The notes beneath the pieces are model-generated. The model saw only the letters and a program-made list of their open reading frames with translations. It did not search any database and was not told the origin of the DNA. From Streptomyces qaidamensis (GTDB lineage: Bacteria > Actinomycetota > Actinomycetes > Streptomycetales > Streptomycetaceae), in the NCBI RefSeq assembly GCF_001611795.1, contig NZ_CP015098.1, positions 1,364,001-1,428,000 on the forward strand: a stretch of DNA of 64,000 nt, given 5' to 3'. Made by a program: the position numbers and the translations under genes. Below, piece by piece: positions 1 through 9,037 of this stretch (positions are counted from its first letter, which is position 1; the number at the start of each line of letters is the position of its first letter).

Positions 1-2
1 TG

Positions 3-623
3 GTCGGCCCCTCGGGTGCGGGCAAGTCCACGCTGGGGCGGCTGCTCGCCGGGATCTACGCGCCCCGGGACGGCCGGATCACCCTGGGCAGCGCCGAGCT
101 GTCCCGGATGCCGGCCGAGCGCGTCCGCTCCCATGTGGCCCTGGTCAACCAGGAGCACCACGTGTTCGTGGGCTCCCTGCGCGACAACCTCCGGCTCGCG
201 CGGACCGGTGCCGTCGACGCGGAGCTGTGGGCGGCGCTGGGCGCGGTCGACGCGGACGGCTGGGCCCGTGCGCTCGACGAGGGCCTGGACACCGAGGTCG
301 GCTCGGGAGGTCTGGCGCTCACCCCGGCCCAGGCCCAGCAGATCGCGCTGGCCCGCCTGGTGCTGGCCGACCCGCACACACTGGTCCTGGACGAGGCGAC
401 GTCGCTGCTCGACCCTCGCGCGGCCCGCAACCTGGAGCGCTCCCTGGCCCGGGTCCTCGACGGCCGCACCGTCGTCGCCATCGCCCACCGGCTGCACACC
501 GCTCACGACGCGGACGTCATCGCCGTCGTCGAGAACGGCAGGATCAGCGAGCTGGGCAGCCACGACGAGCTGGTCGCCGCGGACGGGGCGTATGCGGCGC
601 TGTGGAGGTCGTGGCACGGCTGA
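3..623 (+). CDS. ABC transporter ATP-binding domain, C-terminal part (5' end outside the window)
   Basis: The reading frame is open from the first bases and ends at TGA 621-623, so only the C-terminal nucleotide-binding domain is present. A Walker A motif (GPSGAGKST) lies at the very start. The Q-loop region follows (VNQEHHVFVGSLRDNL), then Walker B with the catalytic Glu (LVLDEAT) and the H-loop (IAHRLHTA). These features and the SLRDNL stretch are typical of exporter-type (ABCB/MsbA-like) domains that follow a six-helix membrane domain, which is not visible here. The signature region reads LTPAQAQQIALAR instead of LSGGQ, so this is a degenerate site, as in one half of asymmetric heterodimeric exporters. 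The substrate cannot be inferred. A strong hairpin follows the stop. Confidence 0.9.
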   Translation, partial: VGPSGAGKSTLGRLLAGIYAPRDGRITLGSAELSRMPAERVRSHVALVNQEHHVFVGSLRDNLRLARTGAVDAELWAALGAVDADGWARALDEGLDTEVGSGGLALTPAQAQQIALARLVLADPHTLVLDEATSLLDPRAARNLERSLARVLDGRTVVAIAHRLHTAHDADVIAVVENGRISELGSHDELVAADGAYAALWRSWHG

Positions 624-637
624 GCACGTCGTCGTGC

Positions 638-674
638 GACCCGGCCGCCCGCCTCTCAGGCGGGCGGCCGGGTC
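638..674 (+). terminator. Strong intrinsic hairpin after the ABC transporter gene
   Basis: A perfect 16-bp stem (638-653 pairing with 659-674) with loop TCTCA starts 15 nt after the ABC stop codon. There is no U-tract, which is usual for Streptomyces terminators. Confidence 0.8.
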
Positions 675-834
675 CTTGGCGTTGCGCGGTCACGAGCCCG
701 GGTGGAAGGCTGGAATCAGGCACCGGCTCGGGGGACGCCCGGGAACCAGAGGTCCGGGCGGCGTCAGTGCTCCGCGGCGGCGGCCCGGCACGGGCCCCGT
801 GGATACGGGCCCGTCCCCACCCCTGGAGGTACCC

Positions 835-1305
835 GTGAACAGCTCCGACGGCTGGGGAGACGACGTCTACCAGCCGGACCAAGACGAGCAGAGGGAGGAC
901 ACGGGGCTGCTCGACGCCGAGGACACCCTGGAGAACGACGGCGTCGACGATCCCCTGGACCGGGGCTGGTCCCCTCCCGAGCGGCCCTGGGCCGTCGAAC
1001 ACCTCGGTGTGACGGCGGCCGAGCGGCAGCGGGGCGAGACGCTGGACCAGCGGCTCTCCGAGGAACTTCCGGAGGCCACCGCACCGGACGGTGACGGCCT
1101 CGGGGACTGCGACGGCACCGACGGGGAACTCCTGGACAACGAGGTCGGCGCCACGCGCTCCGGCCGGCTCGTGGCACCCGACGAGGGCGCCCACGAGGAC
1201 GAGGAGGAGGCACTGGTCGCCATGGACGTGGGCATCGACGGCGCCGCGGCGTCGGCCGAGGAGGCCGCCGTGCACATCGTCGACGAGGACACCCTGTCCG
1301 GCTGA
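835..1305 (+). CDS. Acidic DUF5709-type protein
   Basis: 156 residues. The GTG start at 835 follows GGAGGT at 825-830; reading starts further upstream in this frame run through the ABC gene and its terminator. The protein is very acidic, with many Asp/Glu clusters, has no signal peptide or membrane segment, and looks soluble and partly disordered. The N-terminal part ([13 protein letters not shown]...[11 protein letters not shown]) and the [13 protein letters not shown] stretch match my memory of the actinobacterial DUF5709 family, whose function is unknown. The gene lies 35 bp upstream of rpmE2 on the same strand and may be co-transcribed with it. Confidence 0.75.
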   Translation: MNSSDGWGDDVYQPDQDEQREDTGLLDAEDTLENDGVDDPLDRGWSPPERPWAVEHLGVTAAERQRGETLDQRLSEELPEATAPDGDGLGDCDGTDGELLDNEVGATRSGRLVAPDEGAHEDEEEALVAMDVGIDGAAASAEEAAVHIVDEDTLSG

Positions 1306-1340
1306 CCCCAGCACCGGCCCGAGCCGTTCGAGGAGCATCC

Positions 1341-1586
1341 ATGCAGCAGGACAAGCACCCCGACTACCAGCCCGTCGTCTTCCGCGACCGCGCCGCCGGG
1401 TACGCGTTCCTCACCCGGTCCACCGCGACCAGCGACCAGACCATCGAGTGGGACGACGGCGAGACCTACCCGGTCGTGGACGTGGAGATCTCCTCGGAGA
1501 GCCACCCCTTCTACACGGGCAGGGCCCGAACGGTGGACTCGGAGGGCCGGGTCGCCGCCTTCGAGCGGCGCTACGGCGGCGGCTGA
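1341..1586 (+). CDS. rpmE2: 50S ribosomal protein L31 type B (zinc-independent paralogue)
   Basis: 81 residues, normal length for type B L31. It starts [16 protein letters not shown] and carries the conserved FLTRST and SHPFYTG segments. It has no cysteines, so the CXXC zinc site of type A L31 is absent. In the known family this form replaces zinc-containing L31 on the ribosome under zinc limitation, usually under Zur repression. I see no convincing Zur box in the 35 bp before the gene, so any such control would act further upstream. GAGGAG precedes the ATG. Confidence 0.9.
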   Translation: MQQDKHPDYQPVVFRDRAAGYAFLTRSTATSDQTIEWDDGETYPVVDVEISSESHPFYTGRARTVDSEGRVAAFERRYGGG

Positions 1587-1610
1587 GGAACCTCCCGGGA
1601 CCGGCTGTGC

Positions 1611-2405
1611 TCAGATGACGTTGAGCGCGGCCGCGCCGCCCACCCCGCCGAGCAGCATGAACACCGGCATCAGCACCTTGAGCTCGACCCAGCTGCCCGC
1701 CCGGAACCGCATGACCTTGGGCGGGCCGATCGGGTACCAGCGCTTGCGCCCGACCGGGATGGGCCACAGGATCGGGCAGCCGGACACCGTGAGCGCATCC
1801 CCGATGTCGTGCACGATCGCGCCCAGCACCACCGGCAGTCCCAGCCACAGGTACTCCTGGCCCGGCGCCGTGAACAGCCAGTCCGCGCCGTTGCCGGGCT
1901 TGTCCAGCACGCCTGCGAGGATCCAGGCGGTGGTCGCGGCCAGCAGCCACACCAGGACCTCGCTGCTGGAGCCGCGCGTCGCCCGCCACAGCAGGCCCTC
2001 GATGGCCAGGACCATGTGCACGAAGAGGATCGCGAGCACGCCCCAGCGGTCGCTGGTGATCGCCACCACCGAGGTGCCCGCCCCGATCAGCACCGCCCAC
2101 AGCCAGGTGTGCGTGAGGGTGCGGTGCCCGCCGGAGCGGCGCGGGTCGCCCTGCTTCTTGGTGGCCTTGTAGACGGCGTACGACAGCTTGTCGACGATCT
2201 CGCACAGCCAGCGCGACACCGGTCCGAAGGACCGGGAGATGGTGGCCGCTTTGTGGTCGAGGTCCGGGGCGAGGGCGGCTCCGGCGCAGATCAGGGCGCC
2301 GACGAGGAGGACCGGCCAGGGCATCGGGTGCCCGGCGGCCGCGGCGGCCGCACCGACGCCGAGCCAGGCGGCGGCTCCCGACAGTGAGTGTGCTGGTCCC
2401 ATCAT
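1611..2405 (-). CDS. YdjM/DUF457-type membrane protein, putative metal-dependent hydrolase
   Basis: 264 residues from ATG 2405 (MMGPAHSLSGAAAW). An in-frame extension to 2561 is possible but would overlap the divergent helicase start. The protein has several hydrophobic segments. It carries the hallmarks of the LexA-binding/YdjM (DUF457) family: GPAHSL near the N-terminus, the ALAPDLDH motif and GGHRTLTHT, with conserved His/Asp that probably bind metal. The family is membrane bound; a hydrolase role is inferred from family naming only. Transcribed divergently from the helicase gene. Confidence 0.8.
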   Translation of the reverse strand: MMGPAHSLSGAAAWLGVGAAAAAAGHPMPWPVLLVGALICAGAALAPDLDHKAATISRSFGPVSRWLCEIVDKLSYAVYKATKKQGDPRRSGGHRTLTHTWLWAVLIGAGTSVVAITSDRWGVLAILFVHMVLAIEGLLWRATRGSSSEVLVWLLAATTAWILAGVLDKPGNGADWLFTAPGQEYLWLGLPVVLGAIVHDIGDALTVSGCPILWPIPVGRKRWYPIGPPKVMRFRAGSWVELKVLMPVFMLLGGVGGAAALNVI

Positions 2406-2550
2406 GGCCGCTGCCCGCCCCATTCGTCCTGTGCCGCTGTCCAGTTGACCGGGCGTGCTGACGTCCCGTCGGCGCCCCAGCGTAGCGTTCGTGATCTTCG
2501 GGCCCGCAGCCGATTCCCGCATCGGGCACCGGGCCAGGCAAGATGGGGGC

Positions 2551-5064
2551 GTGACCCTCATCGATCAGCTGCCGCGGACCCCCGACCCCGATGCCTTGTA
2601 CGAAGCCTTCGAGTCGTGGGCCGGCGAGCGGGGTCTCACGCTCTACCCCCACCAGGAGGAGGCGCTGATCGAGGTGGTCTCCGGCGCGAACGTGATCGTC
2701 TCGACCCCCACCGGCTCCGGCAAGAGCATGATCGCGGCGGGCGCGCACTTCGCGGCCCTGGCCCGGGACGAGGTCACCTTCTACACGGCCCCGATCAAGG
2801 CGCTGGTGTCGGAGAAGTTCTTCGAGCTGTGCAAGATCTTCGGCACCGAGAACGTCGGCATGCTCACCGGCGACGCCTCCGTGAACGCCGACGCCCCCGT
2901 CATCTGCTGCACCGCCGAGGTGCTCGCGTCGATCGCGCTGCGCGACGGCAAGGACGCGGACGTCGGCCAGGTCGTGATGGACGAGTTCCACTTCTACGCG
3001 GAGGGCGACCGGGGCTGGGCCTGGCAGATCCCGATCCTGGAGCTGCCGCAGGCGCAGTTCGTGCTGATGTCGGCGACGCTCGGCGACGTCTCCTTCTTCG
3101 AGAAGGACCTCACGCGCCGCACGAACCGCCCGACCGCGGTGGTCCGCTCGGCGACCCGGCCGGTCCCGCTCTCCTATGAGTACCGGTACACCCCGCTCAC
3201 CGAGACGCTCACCGACCTGCTGGCGGCCCGGCAGGCGCCCGTCTACATCGTGCACTTCACTCAGGCGCAGGCCGTGGAGCGGGCGCAGGCACTGATGAGC
3301 ATCAACATGTGCTCGAAGGAGGAGAAGGAGCAGATCGCCGAGCTGATCGGCAACTTCCGCTTCACCACCAAGTTCGGCCGCAACCTCTCCCGTTACGTCC
3401 GGCACGGCATCGGCGTCCACCACGCCGGCATGCTGCCCAAGTACCGGCGCCTGGTGGAGAAGCTCGCGCAGGCCGGTCTGCTGAAGGTCATCTGCGGCAC
3501 CGACACACTCGGCGTGGGCGTCAACGTCCCCATCCGCACCGTGCTGTTCACGGCCCTCACCAAGTACGACGGCACCCGTGTACGCACCCTGCGCGCCCGG
3601 GAGTTCCACCAGATCGCGGGCCGGGCCGGACGGGCCGGATACGACACGGAGGGCTTCGTCGTCGCGCAGGCGCCCGAGCACGTCGTCGAGAACGAGAAGG
3701 CCCTCGCCAAAGCGGGCGACGACCCGAAGAAGCGCCGCAAGGTGGTCCGCAAGAAGGCCCCCGAAGGCTTCGTCGCCTGGTCGGAGCAGACCTTCGAGAA
3801 GCTCATCGGCTCCGACCCGGAGCCGCTGACGTCGCGGTTCCGGGTGACGCACACGATGCTGCTGTCGGTGATCGCCCGCCCCGGCAACGCCTTCGAGGCG
3901 ATGCGACGGCTGCTGGAGGACAACCACGAGCCGCGCAAGCAGCAGCTGCGGCACATCCGCCGGGCCATCGCGATCTACCGGTCCCTGCTGGACGGCGGCA
4001 TCGTCGAGAAGCTGGACGAGCCGGACGCCACCGGCCGCATCGTCCGCCTCACCGTGGATCTCCAGCAGGACTTCGCGCTCAACCAGCCGCTGTCCACCTT
4101 CGCGCTCGCCGCGTTCGAACTGCTCGACCCCGAATCGCCGTCGTACGCGCTCGACATGGTGTCCGTCGTGGAGTCCACGCTCGACGACCCCCGGCAGATC
4201 CTCGCCGCCCAGCAGAACAAGGCCCGCGGCGAGGCCGTCGCCGCGATGAAGGCCGACGGCGTGGAGTACGAGGAGCGCATGGAGCGCCTCCAGGACATCA
4301 CGTACCCCAAGCCGCTGGAGGAGCTGCTCTTCCACGCGTACGACACGTACCGCAAGAGCCACCCCTGGGTCGGCGACCACCCGCTGTCGCCCAAGTCGGT
4401 CATCCGTGACATGTACGAACGGGCCATGTCCTTCACGGAGTTGGTGTCCCACTACGAGCTGGCGCGCACCGAGGGCATCGTGCTGCGCTATCTCGCGAGC
4501 GCCTTCAAGGCCCTCGACCACACCGTCCCGGACGACCTCAAGTCCGAGGACCTCCAGGATCTGATCGCCTGGCTGGGCGAGATGGTGCGCCAGGTCGACT
4601 CCAGCCTGCTGGACGAGTGGGAGCAGCTGGCCAACCCGGCGGAGATGACCGCCGAGGAGGCCCAGGAGAAGGCCGACGAGGTCAAGCCGGTCACCGCCAA
4701 CGCCCGCGCCTTCCGCGTCCTGGTCCGCAACGCCATGTTCCGCCGCGTGGAACTGGCCGCCCTCGACCACGTCGGCGAACTGGGCGAGATGGACGGGGAG
4801 TCCGGCTGGGACGCCGACGCGTGGGGCGAGGCGATGGACAAGTACTGGGACGAGTACGAGGATCTCGGCACCGGTCCCGACGCCCGCGGCCCCAAGCTGC
4901 TGCTCATCGAGGAGGAGCCGGAGAACGCCCTGTGGCGGGTCCGGCAGATCTTCCACGACCCGAACGGCGACCACGACTGGGGCATCAGCGCGGAGGTCGA
5001 CCTCACGGCCTCGGACGCGGAGGGCCGCGCGATCGTCCGCGTCACCGACGTCGGCCAGCTGTGA
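2551..5064 (+). CDS. Ski2-like DEAD/DEAH-box RNA helicase with DUF3516 C-terminal domain
   Basis: 837 residues from GTG 2551, preceded by a G-rich SD-like sequence. An upstream ATG at 2455 adds 32 residues of poor character. Motifs in order: YPHQEEAL (Q-like), TPTGSGKS (Walker A), DEFH (motif II, a DEVH variant), SATLGD (motif III), GTDTLGVGVNVPIRTVLF, and HQIAGRAGRAGYD (motif VI). The C-terminal half (from about residue 420) matches the DUF3516 region of actinobacterial helicases. Family members resemble Ski2/Mtr4 and probably act on RNA. The gene is followed after 37 bp by tesB on the same strand. Confidence 0.9.
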   Translation: MTLIDQLPRTPDPDALYEAFESWAGERGLTLYPHQEEALIEVVSGANVIVSTPTGSGKSMIAAGAHFAALARDEVTFYTAPIKALVSEKFFELCKIFGTENVGMLTGDASVNADAPVICCTAEVLASIALRDGKDADVGQVVMDEFHFYAEGDRGWAWQIPILELPQAQFVLMSATLGDVSFFEKDLTRRTNRPTAVVRSATRPVPLSYEYRYTPLTETLTDLLAARQAPVYIVHFTQAQAVERAQALMSINMCSKEEKEQIAELIGNFRFTTKFGRNLSRYVRHGIGVHHAGMLPKYRRLVEKLAQAGLLKVICGTDTLGVGVNVPIRTVLFTALTKYDGTRVRTLRAREFHQIAGRAGRAGYDTEGFVVAQAPEHVVENEKALAKAGDDPKKRRKVVRKKAPEGFVAWSEQTFEKLIGSDPEPLTSRFRVTHTMLLSVIARPGNAFEAMRRLLEDNHEPRKQQLRHIRRAIAIYRSLLDGGIVEKLDEPDATGRIVRLTVDLQQDFALNQPLSTFALAAFELLDPESPSYALDMVSVVESTLDDPRQILAAQQNKARGEAVAAMKADGVEYEERMERLQDITYPKPLEELLFHAYDTYRKSHPWVGDHPLSPKSVIRDMYERAMSFTELVSHYELARTEGIVLRYLASAFKALDHTVPDDLKSEDLQDLIAWLGEMVRQVDSSLLDEWEQLANPAEMTAEEAQEKADEVKPVTANARAFRVLVRNAMFRRVELAALDHVGELGEMDGESGWDADAWGEAMDKYWDEYEDLGTGPDARGPKLLLIEEEPENALWRVRQIFHDPNGDHDWGISAEVDLTASDAEGRAIVRVTDVGQL

Positions 5065-5101
5065 CGGGCCGGGCAGCAGCGAGCACAGGAGAATCCCACC
5101 C

Positions 5102-5974
5102 ATGACGACGAACCCGGCCGAGAGGCTCGTCGACCTGCTCGACCTGGAGCAGATCGAGGTCGACATCTTCCGCGGCCGCAGTCCGCAGGAGTCCCTGCAG
5201 CGGGTCTTCGGCGGCCAGGTGGCCGGGCAGGCCCTGGTCGCCGCCGGCCGCACCACGGAGGGCGACCGTCCCGTGCACTCGCTGCACGCGTACTTCCTGC
5301 GCCCCGGCCGGCCGGGCGTGCCGATCGTGTACCAGGTCGAGCATGTGCGCGACGGACGGTCGTTCACCACCCGCCGCGTCACGGCCGTGCAGCAGGGCCG
5401 CACGATCTTCAATCTCACCGCCTCCTTCCACAAGCCGGAGGAGGGCAGCTTCGAGCACCAGCTGCCGCCCGCCCGCAAGGTCCCGGACCCGGAGTCCCTG
5501 CCCACCGTCACGGACGAGATCCGCGAGCACCTGGGCACGCTGCCCGAGCAGCTGGAGCGGATGGCCCGCCGCCAGCCCTTCGACATCCGCTATGTGGACC
5601 GCCTGCGCTGGACCGCCGAGGAGGCCCGGGACGCCGAGCCGCGCAGCGCCGTGTGGATGCGCGCCGTCGGGCCGCTCGGCGACGATCCGCTCGTGCACAC
5701 CTGCGCCCTCACCTACGCCAGTGACATGACCCTCCTGGACGCCGTCCGCATCCCCGTCGAGCCGCTGTGGGGCCCGCGCGGCTTCGACATGGCGTCGCTC
5801 GACCACGCGATGTGGTTCCACCGTCCCTTCCGCGCGGACGACTGGCTCCTCTACGACCAGGAGTCGCCGATCGCCGTCGGCGGCCGGGGGCTGGCCCGTG
5901 GCCGGATCTACGACCGTGAGGGCCGGCTGGTCGTGTCCGTGGTGCAGGAGGGGCTCTTCCGGAAGCTGGGCTGA
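5102..5974 (+). CDS. tesB: Acyl-CoA thioesterase II (TesB family)
   Basis: 290 residues, normal for TesB. The ATG at 5102 follows AGGAG at 5088-5092. The double hot-dog architecture is apparent: the first half has QRVFGGQVAGQAL and HSLHAYFLRPGRP, and the second half has FDMASLDHAMWFHRP, LLYDQESP and the C-terminal VVQEGLFR. The Asp, Ser/Thr and Gln positions of the TesB catalytic triad appear conserved in the last 60 residues. It hydrolyses acyl-CoA to free acid and CoA in the cytoplasm. It lies close behind the helicase gene, but no functional link is obvious. Confidence 0.93.
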   Translation: MTTNPAERLVDLLDLEQIEVDIFRGRSPQESLQRVFGGQVAGQALVAAGRTTEGDRPVHSLHAYFLRPGRPGVPIVYQVEHVRDGRSFTTRRVTAVQQGRTIFNLTASFHKPEEGSFEHQLPPARKVPDPESLPTVTDEIREHLGTLPEQLERMARRQPFDIRYVDRLRWTAEEARDAEPRSAVWMRAVGPLGDDPLVHTCALTYASDMTLLDAVRIPVEPLWGPRGFDMASLDHAMWFHRPFRADDWLLYDQESPIAVGGRGLARGRIYDREGRLVVSVVQEGLFRKLG

Positions 5975-6059
5975 CCCGGCGGCTGCCCGACGATCGGGGC
6001 GACGATCGCGTCCCGGTGTGCCGGGGCTCCGATCGCGCCCCCGACCGGATCCGGCCACC

Positions 6060-7013
6060 ATGGCAGGAGCAGGCACTGCCGACGTCGCACGCCCGTCGAT
6101 CCGGGAGGTGGCCACGCTGCACACCGTGCTCCCCGTCGTGTTCGCGATCTGCGCGGCCTTCAGCAACGCCGTGGCGACCGTGCTGCAGCGCAAGGCGGCG
6201 CTCACCGTGCCCGCGTCCCAGGGGCTGCGGGCCGGTCTGATCGTCGATCTGCTGCGCCGGCCCGTCTGGCTGGCCGGCATCCTCGCCGTGATCGGCGCCG
6301 CCGTCTGCCAGGCGCTGGCGCTGGCCACCGGGCCGCTGACGATCGTGCAGCCGCTGTTCGTGCTGGAGCTGCCGCTCACCCTCATCGTGGCGTCGCTGCT
6401 CATGCACCGGCACCTGCCGGGCAGGGGCTGGCTGGCCGTAACCGTGGTGGTGGCGGGCCTGGCGGTCGCGCTCGCCGCTGCCGCCCCCGCCGGCAACCGT
6501 ACGCATGTGGCGCTGGACCGCTGGATTCCCGCGCTCGCCGTGTGCGCGGGTGCGGTCGTCGCCCTGGCTCTCGCCGCCCTGCGGCGCCCGGAGGGCCGGG
6601 CCCGGGCGGCCTGCCTGGGAGCCGCGACGGCGATCAGCTACGCGGTGACCGCCGCACTGATGAAGGCCGCCACCCACATCCTCGACGATCAGGGCCTGGT
6701 CGGCTTCCTCACCGCCTGGCAGACCTACGCTTTCGCCGCCACCGGCGTGTGCGCCCTGTTCCTGCTGGAGAACGCCATGCAGGCCGGTCCGCTGGTCGCC
6801 TCCCAGCCCGCGCTCACCCTCGGCGACGCTCTGGTGAGCCTCGCCCTCGGCATCACCCTGTACGAGGAGACCATCCGCTCCGGGTGGTGGCTGGTGCCCG
6901 AGCTGTTCGGCGTCGCGTTGATCGCCGCGGGGGTTCTCACGCTGGCGCGGATTCCGTTCACGCGGTCGCTGGTGGCTCCGGACGAGGAACGCGAGACCGC
7001 GGCGGCACCCTGA
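6060..7013 (+). CDS. DMT-superfamily (EamA-type) transporter
   Basis: 317 residues from ATG 6060; GTG 6108 is an alternative but GGAGG lies directly against it. There are eight to ten hydrophobic helices in two repeated halves, with the typical AFSNAVATVLQRKAAL first helix, the repeated ATGPLTIVQPLFVLELPLTL and QAGPLVASQPALTLGDALVSLALGI segments, and a short charged C-terminal tail. Homologous Streptomyces proteins are annotated as DMT-family transporters of unknown substrate. There is no signal peptide. Confidence 0.85.
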   Translation: MAGAGTADVARPSIREVATLHTVLPVVFAICAAFSNAVATVLQRKAALTVPASQGLRAGLIVDLLRRPVWLAGILAVIGAAVCQALALATGPLTIVQPLFVLELPLTLIVASLLMHRHLPGRGWLAVTVVVAGLAVALAAAAPAGNRTHVALDRWIPALAVCAGAVVALALAALRRPEGRARAACLGAATAISYAVTAALMKAATHILDDQGLVGFLTAWQTYAFAATGVCALFLLENAMQAGPLVASQPALTLGDALVSLALGITLYEETIRSGWWLVPELFGVALIAAGVLTLARIPFTRSLVAPDEERETAAAP

Positions 7014-7029
7014 GCGAAGGAGGTCCACG

Positions 7030-7140
7030 ATGGGACGTCCCGGTGAGCGGGTGGCCGCTGGCCTCGGGGGCCGGGCCACTCCAGCAGCAGGGGCCTCGCG
7101 CAGCTGCCGGCCGGGTCACCGGGCGGCGTGCCGGGGGTGA
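7030..7140 (+). CDS. Possible 36-residue small protein with a very strong ribosome binding site
   Basis: ATG 7030 lies 6-7 nt after a near-perfect SD (AAGGAGG, about 7017-7024), immediately downstream of the EamA transporter stop. The frame codes 36 residues rich in Gly, Arg and Ala with two Cys and stops at TGA 7138-7140. I recognise no family. It could be a real small protein, a leader peptide, or the remains of a lost gene. The strong SD is the only good evidence. Confidence 0.3.
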   Translation: MGRPGERVAAGLGGRATPAAGASRSCRPGHRAACRG

Positions 7141-7281
7141 CGCTCCGCTTGGAGTTCGTCGTGGCGGACGGCATCGGAGGTTGCGGACAGCTACTGTCGC
7201 AACCCGCAGAGACGCTCTCCCGGCGGCGCACCGGACCTGGCGGAAGCAGCCGAGGTGGCCGGAAGTCGCTCGAGCCTCGGT

Positions 7282-8430
7282 TCACGCGGACGACTCCCGG
7301 CCGTCGACGAGCCCTTGGATCGCGGACAGGATGCTCTCCAGGGCGCCGGACTGCGACGCGAGGGCGGGCAGGGAGACGGACGGCCAGGCGTTGTACTCCT
7401 TGGCCGGCAACGCCTCCAGCTTCCTCCTCAGCTCGGGAACGGCCGGCAGGGACGCAGCGAACGCTGCCGCCCTGTCCCTGCCGAGGTGGTACGTGATCGA
7501 GCCGAAGGCGAACGAGAGGTCGTCCCGCACCGGACCGTCCTGCATCGACAGGCTCCAGACGGGGACCTGCCGTCCGTCGACGGGGTAATGAACGGACATG
7601 CTCCGGTACTTGGCGTTTCCGCCCTCGGGTCGCCCCTCGGCCGTCGCGTGATCGAGCAGAGCGGTGGCGATGCGTCGTACTTCTGGATCGGGGCGTGTCC
7701 GGATCAACGCGTCCATCTCGGCCCGCGTGGTCCGTTGCACGGTGCGGCGGCTGGAGGGAGCCTTCGCCGTCGAGGCCACCTCTCCGTGAATACGCGGAAC
7801 GATGACCCGGAGGTCTCCCCCGCCGCTGTACTGACTCAGCTCGACCGCGTACACATCGGTCTGACGCAGCTGCCGGTTGAGGAACTCGACGATGGCCCGC
7901 AACTCCAGCGGGATCCGGTCGGCGACGAACAGCAGCCGCATCTGCCCGGCCGCCAGCCGCTCCTCGACCGTCGACCAGAACTCCTCCGCGGCGCGGCCGC
8001 CGAGCAGTTCGCCGTAGGCCTCCTCCAGTGGTCGCCCATCCTGGACACAGGTGTCCTCGAAGGAACGCTGCAACAGTGCCGCCGGCCAGTAACGGGCGGC
8101 GTTCGCCGCGTAGTCCAGCATCTGCCCGACGACCTCACGCCGGATGCGGGTGTCGGTGGCCCGCTTGACCTCCACCAGCGTCGGGACGCCATCGGCGTCG
8201 ACGAAGAGATGGTCCAGCCAGTACGCCGCCCCGCTCTCGGCACTGGCCGGAACCCTCATCTCCCGGGCCACCAGCATCAGCCGCAGGGGCCGGCCGTCAG
8301 CGAGCGAGCCGAAGTCCAGCACCCGTGGGTGGCGCGCGAGGAGGTCCTGGAACTCCGTTTCGTTCTCGAATCCGGCAAGCTCCAGGGCTTGCAGTTCCTG
8401 GCCCAGGACGAACACCGGCTGTTCGGTCAT
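7282..8430 (-). CDS. Uncharacterised protein with an N-terminal PD-(D/E)XK nuclease-like domain
   Basis: 382 residues from ATG 8430, preceded by GAGAAGG. Residues about 15-130 look like a restriction-endonuclease-like fold: FQDLLARHPRVLDFG, then a predicted beta strand with LDHLFVDADGVPTLVEVKRATDTRIRREVVGQMLDYAANA. The D and E-x-K there fit the PD-(D/E)XK core seen in NucS/DUF91-like and DUF4268-like proteins. The C-terminal 200 residues are not recognisable; they include WSLSMQDGPVRDDLSFAFG and a Leu-rich end. There is no membrane segment. The role could be DNA repair or defence, but neighbours (SDR remnant, Fpg) do not form a known defence locus. Confidence 0.65.
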   Translation of the reverse strand: MTEQPVFVLGQELQALELAGFENETEFQDLLARHPRVLDFGSLADGRPLRLMLVAREMRVPASAESGAAYWLDHLFVDADGVPTLVEVKRATDTRIRREVVGQMLDYAANAARYWPAALLQRSFEDTCVQDGRPLEEAYGELLGGRAAEEFWSTVEERLAAGQMRLLFVADRIPLELRAIVEFLNRQLRQTDVYAVELSQYSGGGDLRVIVPRIHGEVASTAKAPSSRRTVQRTTRAEMDALIRTRPDPEVRRIATALLDHATAEGRPEGGNAKYRSMSVHYPVDGRQVPVWSLSMQDGPVRDDLSFAFGSITYHLGRDRAAAFAASLPAVPELRRKLEALPAKEYNAWPSVSLPALASQSGALESILSAIQGLVDGRESSA

Positions 8431-8494
8431 ATCCTTCTCACTCTCACGACGCCGCTTCCTTTGCCACTGAACGTTGGCATACCCAGGGCGTGAG

Positions 8495-9037
8495 TCAGCC
8501 CGTCGCTTTGATCCGCCGCCCCGCGGTCACGGCCGCGCCCGCCAGCGCGGTGCGCCGTCGCCCGCCCCAGCCGCCGTGCACCGCGCCCTCGCCGGGTGCC
8601 GGCACGTGCAGCGCGCCGTGCGTGGCGGGGGCGTCCTCGTCGTGGTCCAGGTGGGTCTTGTCCGTCTGCCGGGCCATGGCCCGCTCCGCGAGCGCGGGCG
8701 CCATCCGGGCCTGGCGGACCAGCGCCCGGCCAGCCGGGCCGACCACGACCTCGCGGCGCGGGCGGCGGACGAGCGCCACGACCGCGTCGGCGACGCGCTC
8801 AGGCGGGTAGACGGGCAGCATGGCCACGACCTTGTGCCCGGTGTAGTTGGCCGCCTGCTGGAAGTGCGGCGTATCGATGGTCGCGGGCAGCACCGTGCAC
8901 ACGTCGATGCCCTTCACGCCTTCCACGCGCAACTGCTGCCGCAGACCGGAGCCGAGCGCTCGGATGGCGTGCTTGAACATGCCGTACGGGTGGCTGTAGG
9001 GCTGGGCGACGGCACCCACGACGGACGAGATGTTGGC
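8495..9037 (-). pseudogene. 5'-truncated short-chain dehydrogenase/reductase
   Basis: Only the C-terminal part of an SDR remains. Homology starts around NISSVVGAVAQPY (9037 leftward), includes the catalytic YxxxK region (PYGMFKHAIRAL), and continues through the substrate loop (LPATIDTPHFQQAANYTG) to a typical basic tail ending at TGA 8495. The N-terminal Rossmann part with TGxxxGxG (about 120 residues) is absent. The upstream 80 bp to the next gene has no SDR-like frame. A GTG at 9019 could start a 174-residue product, but it would lack the cofactor site. I read this as a deletion remnant next to the glycosylase gene. Confidence 0.75.

Noticed and set aside
1411-5586. Very long minus-strand open frame (about 1391 codons)
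   Set aside because: It is the antisense shadow of the helicase, membrane-protein and thioesterase genes; the product is a compositional Arg/Val/Leu/Gly mixture without domains, as expected for high-GC antisense frames.
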